Of a stretch of 35,155 nucleotides of DNA, positions 1-5,837 are shown in pieces (within the stretch, counting starts at the first letter, position 1; each line of letters starts with the position of its first letter). The position numbers and the translations under genes were made by a program. Location of the stretch: positions 1 through 35,155 of IMG/VR virus record IMGVR_UViG_3300005095_000076. One strand, written 5' to 3'. The notes beneath the pieces were generated by a model. The model searched no databases, had not been told where the DNA came from, and worked only from the letters and a program-made list of their open reading frames with translations. This DNA comes from a virus.

Positions 1-76
1 TGATTTGTTTAGCAGTGTGTTGGCTCTTATAAGCTTATTGCTTAAAGACAGAAAATAAATAAAATAAGGAGATGTT
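1..76. other. Non-coding left edge
   Basis: No gene could be supported here. The stretch carries one TTGGCTC motif copy (about 20-26) and the ribosome binding site AAGGAG (about 64-70) of the first gene. What lies to the left of the window is unknown. Confidence 0.4.
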
Positions 77-313
77 ATGAGTATGAGAAGGTATTTTGCA
101 ATGTGTACGATTGCAGTAGTAATAGGTCTAGTATTGATTGGTATTGAGACATTAAAAATGTCTCAAAATGAGCCAATACTACAACCTATTGTATGTAAAG
201 ACAATGAGACTGGAATAAAGTATTACTCATCAATTTATAAGGAAGATGAGATGGGTAATATACAAATAGATAAAGAAGTATTCAATAAGAAGGATTGTAA
301 GCTACTTAGGTAG
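77..313 (+). CDS. Small single-pass membrane protein, unknown
   Basis: A 78-aa protein that I do not recognise. Residues about 8-27 form one hydrophobic segment (MCTIAVVIGLVLIGIE) after a basic start (MSMRR). This predicts a signal anchor with the C-terminal 50 residues outside the cytoplasm. The exposed part has two cysteines (VCKD and DCKL) that could pair. AAGGAG sits 6 bases upstream of this ATG; a second ATG two codons in is also possible. It is the first of five small genes in a row, which in phages are often early host-takeover genes. Such a role is inference from position only. Confidence 0.7.
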   Translation: MSMRRYFAMCTIAVVIGLVLIGIETLKMSQNEPILQPIVCKDNETGIKYYSSIYKEDEMGNIQIDKEVFNKKDCKLLR

Positions 314-357
314 CTTGCTTTGGTTCTGTCTGTGAGTCAGTTACTGGCTTAGAGATA

Positions 358-401
358 GAGCCAAACAGCTCAAACAAATAAACAAATAAAAAGGAGACTA
401 A
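358..401 (+). repeat. Leader spacer: motif copy plus 30-bp exact repeat (copy 1)
   Basis: This spacer carries GAGCCAA and then an A-rich tract (AAACAAATAAACAAATAAA) ending in AAGGAGACTAA just before an ATG. The 30 bases at 372-401 are repeated exactly at 562-591 in front of the next gene. The two leaders probably confer equal translation strength on consecutive small genes. Confidence 0.8.
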
Positions 402-402
402 C

Positions 403-540
403 ATGACATTAAGAGAGGAATTAAGACTACTGTCTATTAAGCACAAAGCAAACCACATTTCAATTAGCACATTAGTAGCTCTAGTAGAGTCTGGCATATT
501 AACAGTACTAGAGGCAAAACTACTTGCTAGTGGCAAGTAG
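403..540 (+). CDS. Very small protein, unknown (45 aa)
   Basis: A 45-aa reading frame, MTLREELRLLSIKHK... to ...LLASGK, with a perfect ribosome binding site (AAGGAG, spacing 6). Its leader is identical to that of the next gene, which is the main reason to trust it. The sequence looks like two or three amphipathic helices (REELRLLSIKHK; STLVALVESGILTVLEAKLLA). No signal peptide, cysteine or known motif is visible. It belongs to the left-end cluster of small phage genes, and no function can be assigned. Confidence 0.65.
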   Translation: MTLREELRLLSIKHKANHISISTLVALVESGILTVLEAKLLASGK

Positions 541-561
541 TAGAGCCAAACACAACACAAT

Positions 562-591
562 AAACAAATAAACAAATAAAAAGGAGACTAA
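562..591 (+). repeat. 30-bp leader repeat (copy 2)
   Basis: Exact repeat of 372-401, ending in the ribosome binding site of the gene at 593. A motif copy GAGCCAA lies just upstream at 543, mirroring copy 1. Confidence 0.8.
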
Positions 592-592
592 G

Positions 593-829
593 ATGAGATT
601 TAAAATTGAGCACAACTTATTCGATGGTTTTGGTGAAGAAGTTGAGGTATATACAGTAGAAGCTAATAGTGAGCTTGAAGCTCTTAAAAAGATAATTGGA
701 GACTTTGAGGATATGTGGCATACAATACATGAGGTAGATGGTAGCACAGTAGTAAACTTTGTTCCAAGTCCAACAATTTATGAGAATGGAGTAGAGGAAG
801 ACTACTACACCATCACTAAAATTAACTAA
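593..829 (+). CDS. Small acidic protein, unknown
   Basis: A 78-aa acidic protein (MRFKIEHNLFDGFGEEVEVYTV...) with a predicted alpha/beta make-up: an N-terminal strand pair, a central helix (SELEALKKIIGDFEDMW) and C-terminal strands. The start has AAGGAG 7 bases upstream. No family was recognised. Its small size, acidity and early position resemble phage proteins that bind host enzymes, but nothing in the sequence proves that. A perfect hairpin follows at 846-869. Confidence 0.7.
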   Translation: MRFKIEHNLFDGFGEEVEVYTVEANSELEALKKIIGDFEDMWHTIHEVDGSTVVNFVPSPTIYENGVEEDYYTITKIN

Positions 830-845
830 TGCTATTAATTGAGTT

Positions 846-869
846 GGTTACTACTTAACAGTAGTAACC
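846..869 (+). terminator. Perfect 10-bp hairpin between small genes
   Basis: GGTTACTACT and AGTAGTAACC flank a 4-base TAAC loop. No U-run follows, so it is more likely an attenuating or mRNA-stabilising hairpin than a full intrinsic terminator. A motif copy GAGCCAA follows at 873. Confidence 0.55.
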
Positions 870-920
870 TAAGAGCCAAACAACAACAACAACTAAACAA
901 CACAGTAGAAAGGATTAAAC

Positions 921-1166
921 ATGAAAGTATTTATTGACAAAAGAATAAAAGACAAAGATGAGTTAGATGAGATAATTAGACAAATCAAAGAGTATGACTT
1001 AGTAGAATTAGAAGAGGAAGCAAGAAACAATATTGCACCATGGTGGCACAACTATATAGTATTTGAATACCACCTAATAGATGGCTTAAAGCCTTGTAAA
1101 CATGAAGGTTTTAAGTTTCTATGTAATATAGACTATAACTATGAAGGAGAGGGGTGTGATGAATAA
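921..1166 (+). CDS. Small acidic protein, unknown
   Basis: An 81-aa protein, not recognised. The N-terminal half is a charged helix (KDKDELDEIIRQIKEYDLVELEEEARN). The C-terminal half is richer in aromatic residues and holds three cysteines (PCKH, LCNI, GCDE). AAAGGA lies upstream of the ATG. The stop overlaps the start of the next gene (GATGAATAA), so the two are probably translationally coupled. There is no signal peptide or membrane segment. Confidence 0.65.
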   Translation: MKVFIDKRIKDKDELDEIIRQIKEYDLVELEEEARNNIAPWWHNYIVFEYHLIDGLKPCKHEGFKFLCNIDYNYEGEGCDE

Positions 1167-1521
1167 GTTATATGAAGAAGTTATTAAGAAAGCCTTAAAT
1201 GTTGCTACAAGGGAAGAGGCAGATGTTCTATTAGACTTTGTAGACTATGACTTGTTAATTAATAAATGTGGGTGCAGGCAAAGAGTAGAAGAAGATTACA
1301 TACAAATACTTCTACACACAGATGAGAAAGTATGGAGTGGCTCTAGAGATGAGAGCCACCCATACAACTCACTATTTGTCCACTTCTATGGCTCAACAGG
1401 TCATATTGAGTTAAACTACCATGATGATTATGATGAGAGTAAAGAGTTTAGTATTAGATTTGAAGATGATGATATAAAGCAAAAGATTAGAGATGTATAC
1501 AATCAATTCTATGGCTCATAA
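1159..1521 (+). CDS. Acidic protein of 120 aa, unknown
   Basis: I chose the ATG at 1159 because AAGGAGAGG lies just upstream; an in-frame ATG at 1141 would add six residues but has no good ribosome site. The protein (MNKLYEEVIKKALNVATREEAD...) is acidic, with a helical N-terminus and a strand-rich C-terminus ending FYGS. No family was recognised. Two motif copies at 1338 and 1353 face each other and form an 8-bp stem (GTGGCTCT/AGAGCCAC) inside the gene. It overlaps the preceding gene by 8 bases and is the last gene before the terminator at 1550. Confidence 0.7.
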   Translation: MNKLYEEVIKKALNVATREEADVLLDFVDYDLLINKCGCRQRVEEDYIQILLHTDEKVWSGSRDESHPYNSLFVHFYGSTGHIELNYHDDYDESKEFSIRFEDDDIKQKIRDVYNQFYGS

Positions 1522-1549
1522 TTGGGTCATAAATCAATTTTCTACATTA

Positions 1550-1600
1550 AAGCCATAGTAAACCTTATCTAAAGGTAAACTATGGCTTATTTTTGTTTTT
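1550..1600 (+). terminator. Strong rho-independent terminator
   Basis: AAGCCATAGT pairs with ACTATGGCTT. An inner ACCTT/AAGGT stem is separated from it by a small internal loop, and ATTTTTGTTTTT follows. It is correctly placed 28 bases after the stop at 1521 to end transcription of the left-end small genes. Confidence 0.85.
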
Positions 1601-1606
1601 AATAAA

Positions 1607-1631
1607 TACTTCCAGACTTCGTCTGAAAGTA
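1607..1631 (+). repeat. Short hairpin after the terminator
   Basis: TACTTCCAGAC and GTCTGAAAGTA form a stem with one mismatch around a TTC loop. It lies directly behind the terminator, with GAGCCAA at 1637. Its role is unknown. Confidence 0.5.
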
Positions 1632-1763
1632 TAAGTGAGCCAAACACATCACAGCATAAACAGTACAGCATAAACCTCATAACCTCAATAACCTAACAAA
1701 AGACAGAATTTTGATTTTAAGCTATTTTTAGGTCTAAGGTATAGTAAGGTATAGGTAAGACAG

Positions 1764-1778
1764 AGAAAATGGATTTAA
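1764..1778 (+). repeat. Outer inverted-repeat arm (left)
   Basis: AGAAAATGGATTTAA is exactly complementary to 2053-2067. A direct copy with one change occurs at 2763-2777. Confidence 0.75.
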
Positions 1779-1838
1779 GGGGTAATTACGTTTCATTATG
1801 AGCACATATCAATCCTACCAATCCTCCCACACTTCCTC

Positions 1839-1982
1839 GTACCTTCAAAATAGCCGGAGACAAATTGGGGGAGTGGCTTGCTTAAGATAAGATAAAGGAC
1901 GTCCGCCGGCTGGCGGGCGGGTTTTAGTCTTAGCTTAAGTTAGAGGGGGTGCCCCAATTTTCGAGGACTGTTTTGAAGGTAC
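1839..1982 (+). ncRNA. Putative structured RNA or origin: long nested hairpin
   Basis: Four paired segments share one centre near 1910. They are 1839-1853 with 1968-1982 (15 pairs, one U-G), 1862-1870 with 1952-1960 (9 pairs), 1877-1893 with 1927-1943 (17 positions, two mismatches, two G-U) and a GC tip 1900-1907 with 1912-1919 around loop GGCT (one U-G). The wobbles favour RNA made from the + strand. Together they predict a rod of about 140 nt. It matches no RNA family that I can recognise. A replication origin hairpin or packaging site would look similar, so RNA gene is an inference. Confidence 0.5.
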
Positions 1983-2000
1983 AGCTAAACTAAGGGGTAC

Positions 2001-2018
2001 TTAGGGCGCTAGCCCTAA
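2001..2018. repeat. 7-bp hairpin with GC-rich stem
   Basis: TTAGGGC and GCCCTAA flank loop GCTA. Eight As follow on the + strand, so the hairpin lacks the U-run of a + strand terminator. On the - strand the T-run comes before the stem. Confidence 0.5.
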
Positions 2019-2052
2019 AAAAAATACTTTAATAATGAGCCAGAATTAAGGT

Positions 2053-2067
2053 TTAAATCCATTTTCT
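2053..2067 (-). repeat. Outer inverted-repeat arm (right)
   Basis: TTAAATCCATTTTCT is the exact reverse complement of 1764-1778. The pair encloses the structured element with nearly the same centre. Confidence 0.75.
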
Positions 2068-2171
2068 AAGCTTAGGGTATAGTAGGTATTGGCTCAATAG
2101 TATCTCTGGTTCTAATAGTGGTTTATGAGCCAAACAGCAAAACAATTAACAAAAATAAAAAGGAGTTAGAT

Positions 2172-2714
2172 ATGAGTAAAAAAGCAATTTCAATTACAAC
2201 GTTCATCAAGAGAGCCAACCTTAGTACATCAGCTAAAGATAAAATAGTTGAGGTGTTAAGAAAAGAAGACCTAATAGACAGCGAACATGTTGAAACTAAA
2301 ACAATAAAGTATATAAACGTAAAGAAAGAAGCACTAGATAGAGCAAATGAGCTTATACAAAGGTATGAACTACCAATAAAAAAGTCTAAAAGTAAAAAAG
2401 AGGAAGAGATACTAGAGCCAATGTACATCTATCTAATACTAAGACTAGATAAACTAATAGTTAGAATACATGATGAGCCAATACTTGAAGACCTAAGTAG
2501 GATAGACAGGGTGTTAGCAAGAAGCAAGTATAAGAAAGTAGTATTCAATCAAGTATTTAAAGATATTAAAAAGTATGCAACCCTTGCTTCGCAAGGGAAA
2601 GAGCCAACCCCAACCAATACCAATACCAATACCAATAGTATAAAACTAGGATTGGACTTCTTACCTTTGGCTCATAGTTTAATAAAGGTAGTAGATATAG
2701 AGCCAATACAATAA
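2172..2714 (+). CDS. Putative DNA-binding protein with Thr-Asn repeat, unknown
   Basis: I chose the ATG at 2172 because it follows AAAAAGGAGTTAGAT; a longer frame from 2118 would run through the spacer. The 180-aa product is basic and helical at the N-terminus (KKAISITTFIKRANLSTSAKDKIVEVLRKEDL), which could be a helix-turn-helix. It then has a lysine-rich linker (KKSKSKKEEE) and a helical middle. Residues about 152-160 are a Thr-Asn run (TPTNTNTNTN) encoded by a CCAATA microsatellite. A perfect CCCTTGC-TTC-GCAAGGG hairpin lies in the gene at 2581-2597. Lying between two origin-like non-coding regions suggests a role in replication or copy control, but no family was recognised. Confidence 0.65.
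   Translation: MSKKAISITTFIKRANLSTSAKDKIVEVLRKEDLIDSEHVETKTIKYINVKKEALDRANELIQRYELPIKKSKSKKEEEILEPMYIYLILRLDKLIVRIHDEPILEDLSRIDRVLARSKYKKVVFNQVFKDIKKYATLASQGKEPTPTNTNTNTNSIKLGLDFLPLAHSLIKVVDIEPIQ
2581..2597 (+). repeat. Intragenic 7-bp GC hairpin
   Basis: CCCTTGC and GCAAGGG flank a TTC loop inside the coding sequence, immediately before a GAGCCAA copy at 2601 and the CCAATA microsatellite. Confidence 0.6.
2617..2640 (+). repeat. CCAATA microsatellite
   Basis: Four tandem CCAATA units encode the Thr-Asn run of the gene at 2172. Similar CCAATAC strings appear again after the stop at about 2741-2762. Copy number could vary by slippage in steps of two codons without breaking the frame. Confidence 0.75.
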
Positions 2715-2794
2715 CAAATGGAAACTTTTATTTTGAGCCAACCCATACCAATACCAACCAATAGAAAATAGATTTAAAGGTATGTTATGGCTCA

Positions 2795-2830
2795 TTAATA
2801 ACTAATAACTAATAACTAGTAACTAATAAA
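2795..2830 (+). repeat. Tandem AT-rich 7-mers (TAATAAC type)
   Basis: About five consecutive units of ACTAATA, one of them ACTAGTA. Such a run is typical of DNA-unwinding elements in origins, though simple slippage could also produce it. Confidence 0.6.
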
Positions 2831-2839
2831 CTATCATAT

Positions 2840-2961
2840 GGACTTTTGTTGCGTAGTAACAACAAGTCCACCCCACCCCTTTCTAGTTGCTACCTTGTGA
2901 GCTCCGTCGAGCAAGGTAGCTCTTTCTAATTATCGAAAGAATTTCTAGTTGAAATTCTTTC
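2840..2961. repeat. Cluster of three strong hairpins
   Basis: The first hairpin pairs GGACTTTTGTT with AACAACAAGTCC at about 2840-2868. The second pairs GCTACCTTG with CAAGGTAGC at 2889-2920. The third pairs GAAAGAATTTC with GAAATTCTTTC around TAGTT at 2935-2961, an 11-bp perfect stem. Three in 120 bp is unusual in this genome. Termination of the upstream gene is possible, but only weak T-runs follow them. Confidence 0.65.
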
Positions 2962-2978
2962 TAATTATAAAAGTTAGT

Positions 2979-3143
2979 GTATCGAATTTGATACTTGCTC
3001 TTATAGTATCGGATTTGATACTTATGACACCCATCTCTTAGTGTATCGAATTTGATACTTATGTTTGAGTATCGGATTTGATACTTACGTAACTTCTTTG
3101 TGTATCTAATTTGATACTATAATTAGTGTATCTAATTTGATAC
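2979..3143. promoter_or_regulatory. Six-copy 16-bp dyad array (GTATC-N6-GATAC)
   Basis: Copies start at 2979, 3006, 3043, 3069, 3102 and 3128, all reading GTATC, (G/T)(A/G)ATTT, GATAC. Centre-to-centre distances alternate 27, 37, 26, 33, 26, so copies come in pairs separated by about 2.5 helical turns. The array ends just upstream of a promoter for a ribbon-helix-helix protein. It is best read as that protein's operator array or as iterons for the initiator-like gene at 3362. Each copy is itself an inverted repeat and has conserved CTT or CTTA at its right edge in most cases. Confidence 0.8.
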
Positions 3144-3150
3144 TTTTAAG

Positions 3151-3178
3151 TTGTATTTAAGTTTAATTACGTTATAAT
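3151..3178 (+). promoter_or_regulatory. Putative sigma70-type promoter
   Basis: TTGTAT (3151-3156), 16 bases, then TATAAT (3173-3178), with the start codon of the next gene at 3214. The sixth dyad abuts the -35 element, so binding there could repress or activate it. Confidence 0.6.
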
Positions 3179-3213
3179 ACTTTTACATATAAATAAATAA
3201 TAAGGAGTAAATT

Positions 3214-3381
3214 ATGGCAAGACAAAAGACAGACAAAAAGATGTTCACATTCTACGTTAAGAAGGAATTGCTTGATAGGATATCTGAGTTGGCTCAAAGT
3301 GAGGAGCGAACTAAGAGTTGGTTCGTTAATAAAGCAATAGAAAAGTTTTTGGAGGAACACTATGGAAAAGATAAAGATTAA
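3214..3381 (+). CDS. Ribbon-helix-helix DNA-binding protein
   Basis: A 55-aa protein starting MARQKTDKKMFTFYVKKELL. Residues about 9-15 (KMFTFYV) form the beta ribbon, followed by a helix (KKELLDRISELAQSEE), a turn (RTKS) and a second helix (WFVNKAIEKFLEEHY). This is the Arc/CopG layout of phage and plasmid regulators, which act as dimers on short dyads. AAGGAG lies 7 bases before the ATG. It sits directly downstream of six dyads and a promoter, so autoregulation through that array is likely. Its end overlaps the start of the next gene at 3362, suggesting coupled expression with the initiator-like protein, as for plasmid copy-control regulators. Confidence 0.8.
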   Translation: MARQKTDKKMFTFYVKKELLDRISELAQSEERTKSWFVNKAIEKFLEEHYGKDKD

Positions 3382-3949
3382 TCACCCCCATATACTAGTT
3401 GGGGCTTATTGTAGTTGGCTCAGAGAGTCAAATATACAAAAAAAATTAAATCACCAAGAGTTTAGGTTATTGTATGGGTTAATGAGTGAAAGTTTTGGAT
3501 ATTTGCAACAATATACGTTTTTGTCATATAATGACATAATAAATAACTATGGTTTTTCAAATAGAAATTCAATATCTAAATCTATAAAATCACTGATTGA
3601 AAAAAAACTAATTAAAAAAGTTAATACTCAATATAATGGCTCAAGAGGCAAAAACAAATATCAAATTATACTTCCTGATGAGATATTAAATAATTATGAG
3701 ATATATTGGAGAAGGGAGAAAAAAAGTAAAGAGCCAAAGCTTGATGAACTAAGGTCAAAGTTTACTCATCAAGATGTGGCTCAAGACGTAATAGAGTTCT
3801 TTAATATAACAGAAGATTCCTTAAAGAAAGATGAAACGAAGAAGTATCATCATGATAGAGTTAAAAAATATTTCAAAATGGACTTCGATGAATATACTAA
3901 AGAGATTGAATTCTTAAAAAGAATTGAAAATAGTGATTCACCATTCTAG
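3362..3949 (+). CDS. Winged-helix replication initiator-like protein
   Basis: A 195-aa protein. Residues about 25-100 resemble the winged helix of lambda O-type phage initiators: helix (LNHQEFRLLYGLMSES), helix (LSYNDIINNYG), recognition helix (SNRNSISKSIKSLIEKKLIKKV) and a basic wing (YNGSRGKNKYQI). The C-terminal half is charged and likely helical. It ends NSDSPF, a tail like the tip of single-stranded DNA-binding proteins. GGAGG lies upstream of the ATG, which overlaps the preceding regulator. Its position before helicase and primase genes and after a repeat field fits origin recognition and helicase loading. A generic winged-helix transcription factor is the alternative. Confidence 0.65.
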   Translation: MEKIKINHPHILVGAYCSWLRESNIQKKLNHQEFRLLYGLMSESFGYLQQYTFLSYNDIINNYGFSNRNSISKSIKSLIEKKLIKKVNTQYNGSRGKNKYQIILPDEILNNYEIYWRREKKSKEPKLDELRSKFTHQDVAQDVIEFFNITEDSLKKDETKKYHHDRVKKYFKMDFDEYTKEIEFLKRIENSDSPF

Positions 3950-3972
3950 ATAAAATTAATAAGGAGTAGGTA

Positions 3973-5808
3973 ATGAAGCTTAGAGACTATCAAGAAGAGG
4001 CAGTGAAAGGGGCTATAAGATTAGCTAGTGTTGAGTCAGAGGTGTGTATATACGCCCCGCCTGCATTTGGTAAGACGATTTCTGGTGCATACTTAGCTAA
4101 GCATTATATTTCACAAGGTAAGAAAGTTGCAGTTATGGTTAGGTTTTCAAGCCTTATACCACAACTTGCTGAGACTTTCAACAAAGTAGGGTTAAATCCT
4201 ACTGTATTAAAGGCTAATGAAGAAGTGTTTGGCTCAAAAGATTGTTATATTGTTATGGAGCAAACAGTAGTAGCAAGAGAGATAGAGTTAGATATTGATG
4301 TATTAATCATAGATGAATACTCACAAGGCTATGAGGGAGGCAATAGAGCCAAAATAAAGCAACTTTTTAAGCCAGATATAGTAATAGGCATGGATGGTAC
4401 TCCATGGGATTCTAAAGGACATTTTGTGCCAAAGAAAGAAGCTTTAATTGAGACTGTTACTACATTAGACTTAGTAGACAGAGGATATCTTAGTGATGTT
4501 AAGTTTTATAAGATAGCTTCAACGAATGAAGTCAATGATAGTGTTATAGAGGAGATAAACAAAAGAGGATACATAACTGATGAGAGAAGCTATGAGTTAT
4601 TAAAAGATGTTAACAAAAAGCTTATATCTGAAGTTGTTAATAAAGATGTGTGTATTGGCTCTGTAAAAGATTTAAAGTCAATTTGGTTTTGTAGCTCAAT
4701 AGAACATGCAAGAGCCACAGCTGATGTTTTAAGAGAGTTAATACCAGACACTTATACCATATCTAATCCTTCACTTATTGGCTCAGAAGAAAAAGAAGAG
4801 AGTGTTGTTGGACTATTGACAAGTCAAGATGGTAATGACAAAGAGATAATTCAACTTTTTAAAGAAGGAAATATTAGACATTTAGTGTCTGTTGCAAAAG
4901 TATCAATAGGCTTTGATGTGCCAGACACAATTGTAGGTGTAGACCTAAGACCATCTGGCTCAGATAAAAACCTTATTCAAAGACAAGGCCGTATTAGACG
5001 TAAAGCAGACAGTAAGCCATATGGAGTGTGGATTGATTGTGTTGGTAACCTACAAAGGTTGGGTTTTGATACTATGCCACATATTGAGCCAACTAAAGAG
5101 AATAGGAAGGCAATAGAGGCACGTAAACGCCTTTTAAATCTACTTTCTACTGTTGACCCTAATATTGAGTTAAGGGAAGGGTTAAAAGTTAAAATAGAGG
5201 AAATACAAGAGGCTAAATCTAAAGCTTTACCATCTCTAACAAATAAGGAATTGATTGACTTGTACGAGGCAGTAACAGATTACTATGAATTATTAGACTT
5301 AATGGTAGAGATAAACAAGAGGTATGGCTCAAAGAAGTTAACAAGTAAAAGTCAGGAGTGGCTTTTTGATAAACTTATTTGGGTATATAAATTATTCGAA
5401 CATGAGCCAAAGCTTCAAACTATTATCTTCAATCAACTTAAAAAGAGATTTAAACGTTTAATTAAGGAGAGAAAGAAGATTACCTCATTGTACTTTTGGG
5501 TTGACTGGTTATTGGCTCAAAGCTATTGGAGGAAGGATTTTAAGAATGCTTTCTATAACTCACAAGAGTATGAGTGTCAAGAGTGTAGTGAAGTATTACC
5601 TATTGAACTGTTTTATGATAAGACAGATACTTTGGCTCATTGTCCAGTATGTTCAAGTATTGAGAAACAAATTGTTCTACCTTATGAGCCAAAGAAGATA
5701 TATCAGTATGAAGAGAGCTTTGAAATAAGCGAAGAGGAGATACAAAAGATAATCAATAAAGTAGAAGAAAAGATTGTTGATTTAAGTGATGATGAGATAC
5801 CATTTTAG
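3973..5808 (+). CDS. Superfamily II DNA/RNA helicase
   Basis: A 611-aa helicase with the ordered SF2 motifs. The Q-like start is LRDYQEEAV (residues 3-11), and Walker A is APPAFGKT (28-35). Motif II is IIDEY near 114, an unusual DEY in place of DEAH or DECH. Motif III is GTPW near 142, and motif VI is QRQGRIRR near 336. After the two RecA-like domains comes a helical region. Near 535-560 there is a zinc-ribbon-like CxxC...CxxC pair (CQEC, CPVC). The end, SDDEIPF, closely resembles the SSB tip that binds replication partners. It starts 23 bases after the initiator-like gene and precedes the primase. It probably unwinds DNA during phage replication or recombination restart. Confidence 0.85.
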   Translation: MKLRDYQEEAVKGAIRLASVESEVCIYAPPAFGKTISGAYLAKHYISQGKKVAVMVRFSSLIPQLAETFNKVGLNPTVLKANEEVFGSKDCYIVMEQTVVAREIELDIDVLIIDEYSQGYEGGNRAKIKQLFKPDIVIGMDGTPWDSKGHFVPKKEALIETVTTLDLVDRGYLSDVKFYKIASTNEVNDSVIEEINKRGYITDERSYELLKDVNKKLISEVVNKDVCIGSVKDLKSIWFCSSIEHARATADVLRELIPDTYTISNPSLIGSEEKEESVVGLLTSQDGNDKEIIQLFKEGNIRHLVSVAKVSIGFDVPDTIVGVDLRPSGSDKNLIQRQGRIRRKADSKPYGVWIDCVGNLQRLGFDTMPHIEPTKENRKAIEARKRLLNLLSTVDPNIELREGLKVKIEEIQEAKSKALPSLTNKELIDLYEAVTDYYELLDLMVEINKRYGSKKLTSKSQEWLFDKLIWVYKLFEHEPKLQTIIFNQLKKRFKRLIKERKKITSLYFWVDWLLAQSYWRKDFKNAFYNSQEYECQECSEVLPIELFYDKTDTLAHCPVCSSIEKQIVLPYEPKKIYQYEESFEISEEEIQKIINKVEEKIVDLSDDEIPF

Positions 5809-5837
5809 TTTGGTTCTCATTTAAAAAGGAGATTGTT

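Larger units (their letters stand above)
1522..2171. other. 650-bp non-coding region with nested inverted repeats
   Basis: No credible gene is present. From left to right it holds the terminator (1550-1600), a hairpin (1607-1631), a 15-bp arm at 1764-1778, the structured element 1839-1982, a 7-bp hairpin at 2001-2018, the matching inverted arm at 2053-2067, and a leader with GAGCCAA before the gene at 2172. The part around 1850-1960 is much richer in G and C than the rest of the window. Related strings GGTATAGTA(A)GGTAT occur on both flanks (about 1738 and 2076). Confidence 0.7.
2715..3213. other. Non-coding region: origin- or operator-like repeat field
   Basis: About 500 bp without a gene. 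It contains motif copies at 2735 and 2788, a copy of the 1764 arm (2763-2777), tandem TAATAAC-like 7-mers (about 2795-2830), three hairpins (2840-2868, 2889-2920, 2935-2961), six 16-bp dyads (2979-3143) and a promoter (3151-3178). Tandem AT-rich 7-mers beside repeated protein-binding sites resemble plasmid and phage origins. The alternative is a purely regulatory region for the small DNA-binding gene that follows. Confidence 0.6.

Noticed and set aside
306-747. - strand frames opposite the left-end small genes
   Set aside because: They run through leader repeats and ribosome sites of + strand genes and encode Leu/Ser/Phe-rich sequence typical of the reverse complement.
1839-1982. Nested element considered as a tRNA, group I/II intron or telomere-resolution site
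   Set aside because: No cloverleaf or intron core pairing was found, the arms are imperfect with a loop (unlike a protelomerase site), and no protelomerase gene is visible in the window.
2617-2640. CCAATA run considered as part of the GAGCCAA system
   Set aside because: It shares only CCAA with the motif and is a simple tandem microsatellite in a coding frame.
2979-3143. Repeat array considered as a CRISPR array
   Set aside because: Repeats are only 16 bp, each is a dyad, the gaps of about 10-21 bp are too short for spacers, and no cas genes are present apart from a Cas4-like nuclease that fits a phage recombination module.
5501-5728. Overlapping + strand frame inside the helicase gene
   Set aside because: It lies fully within a well-supported helicase, has no ribosome site, and its composition is that of a shifted frame.
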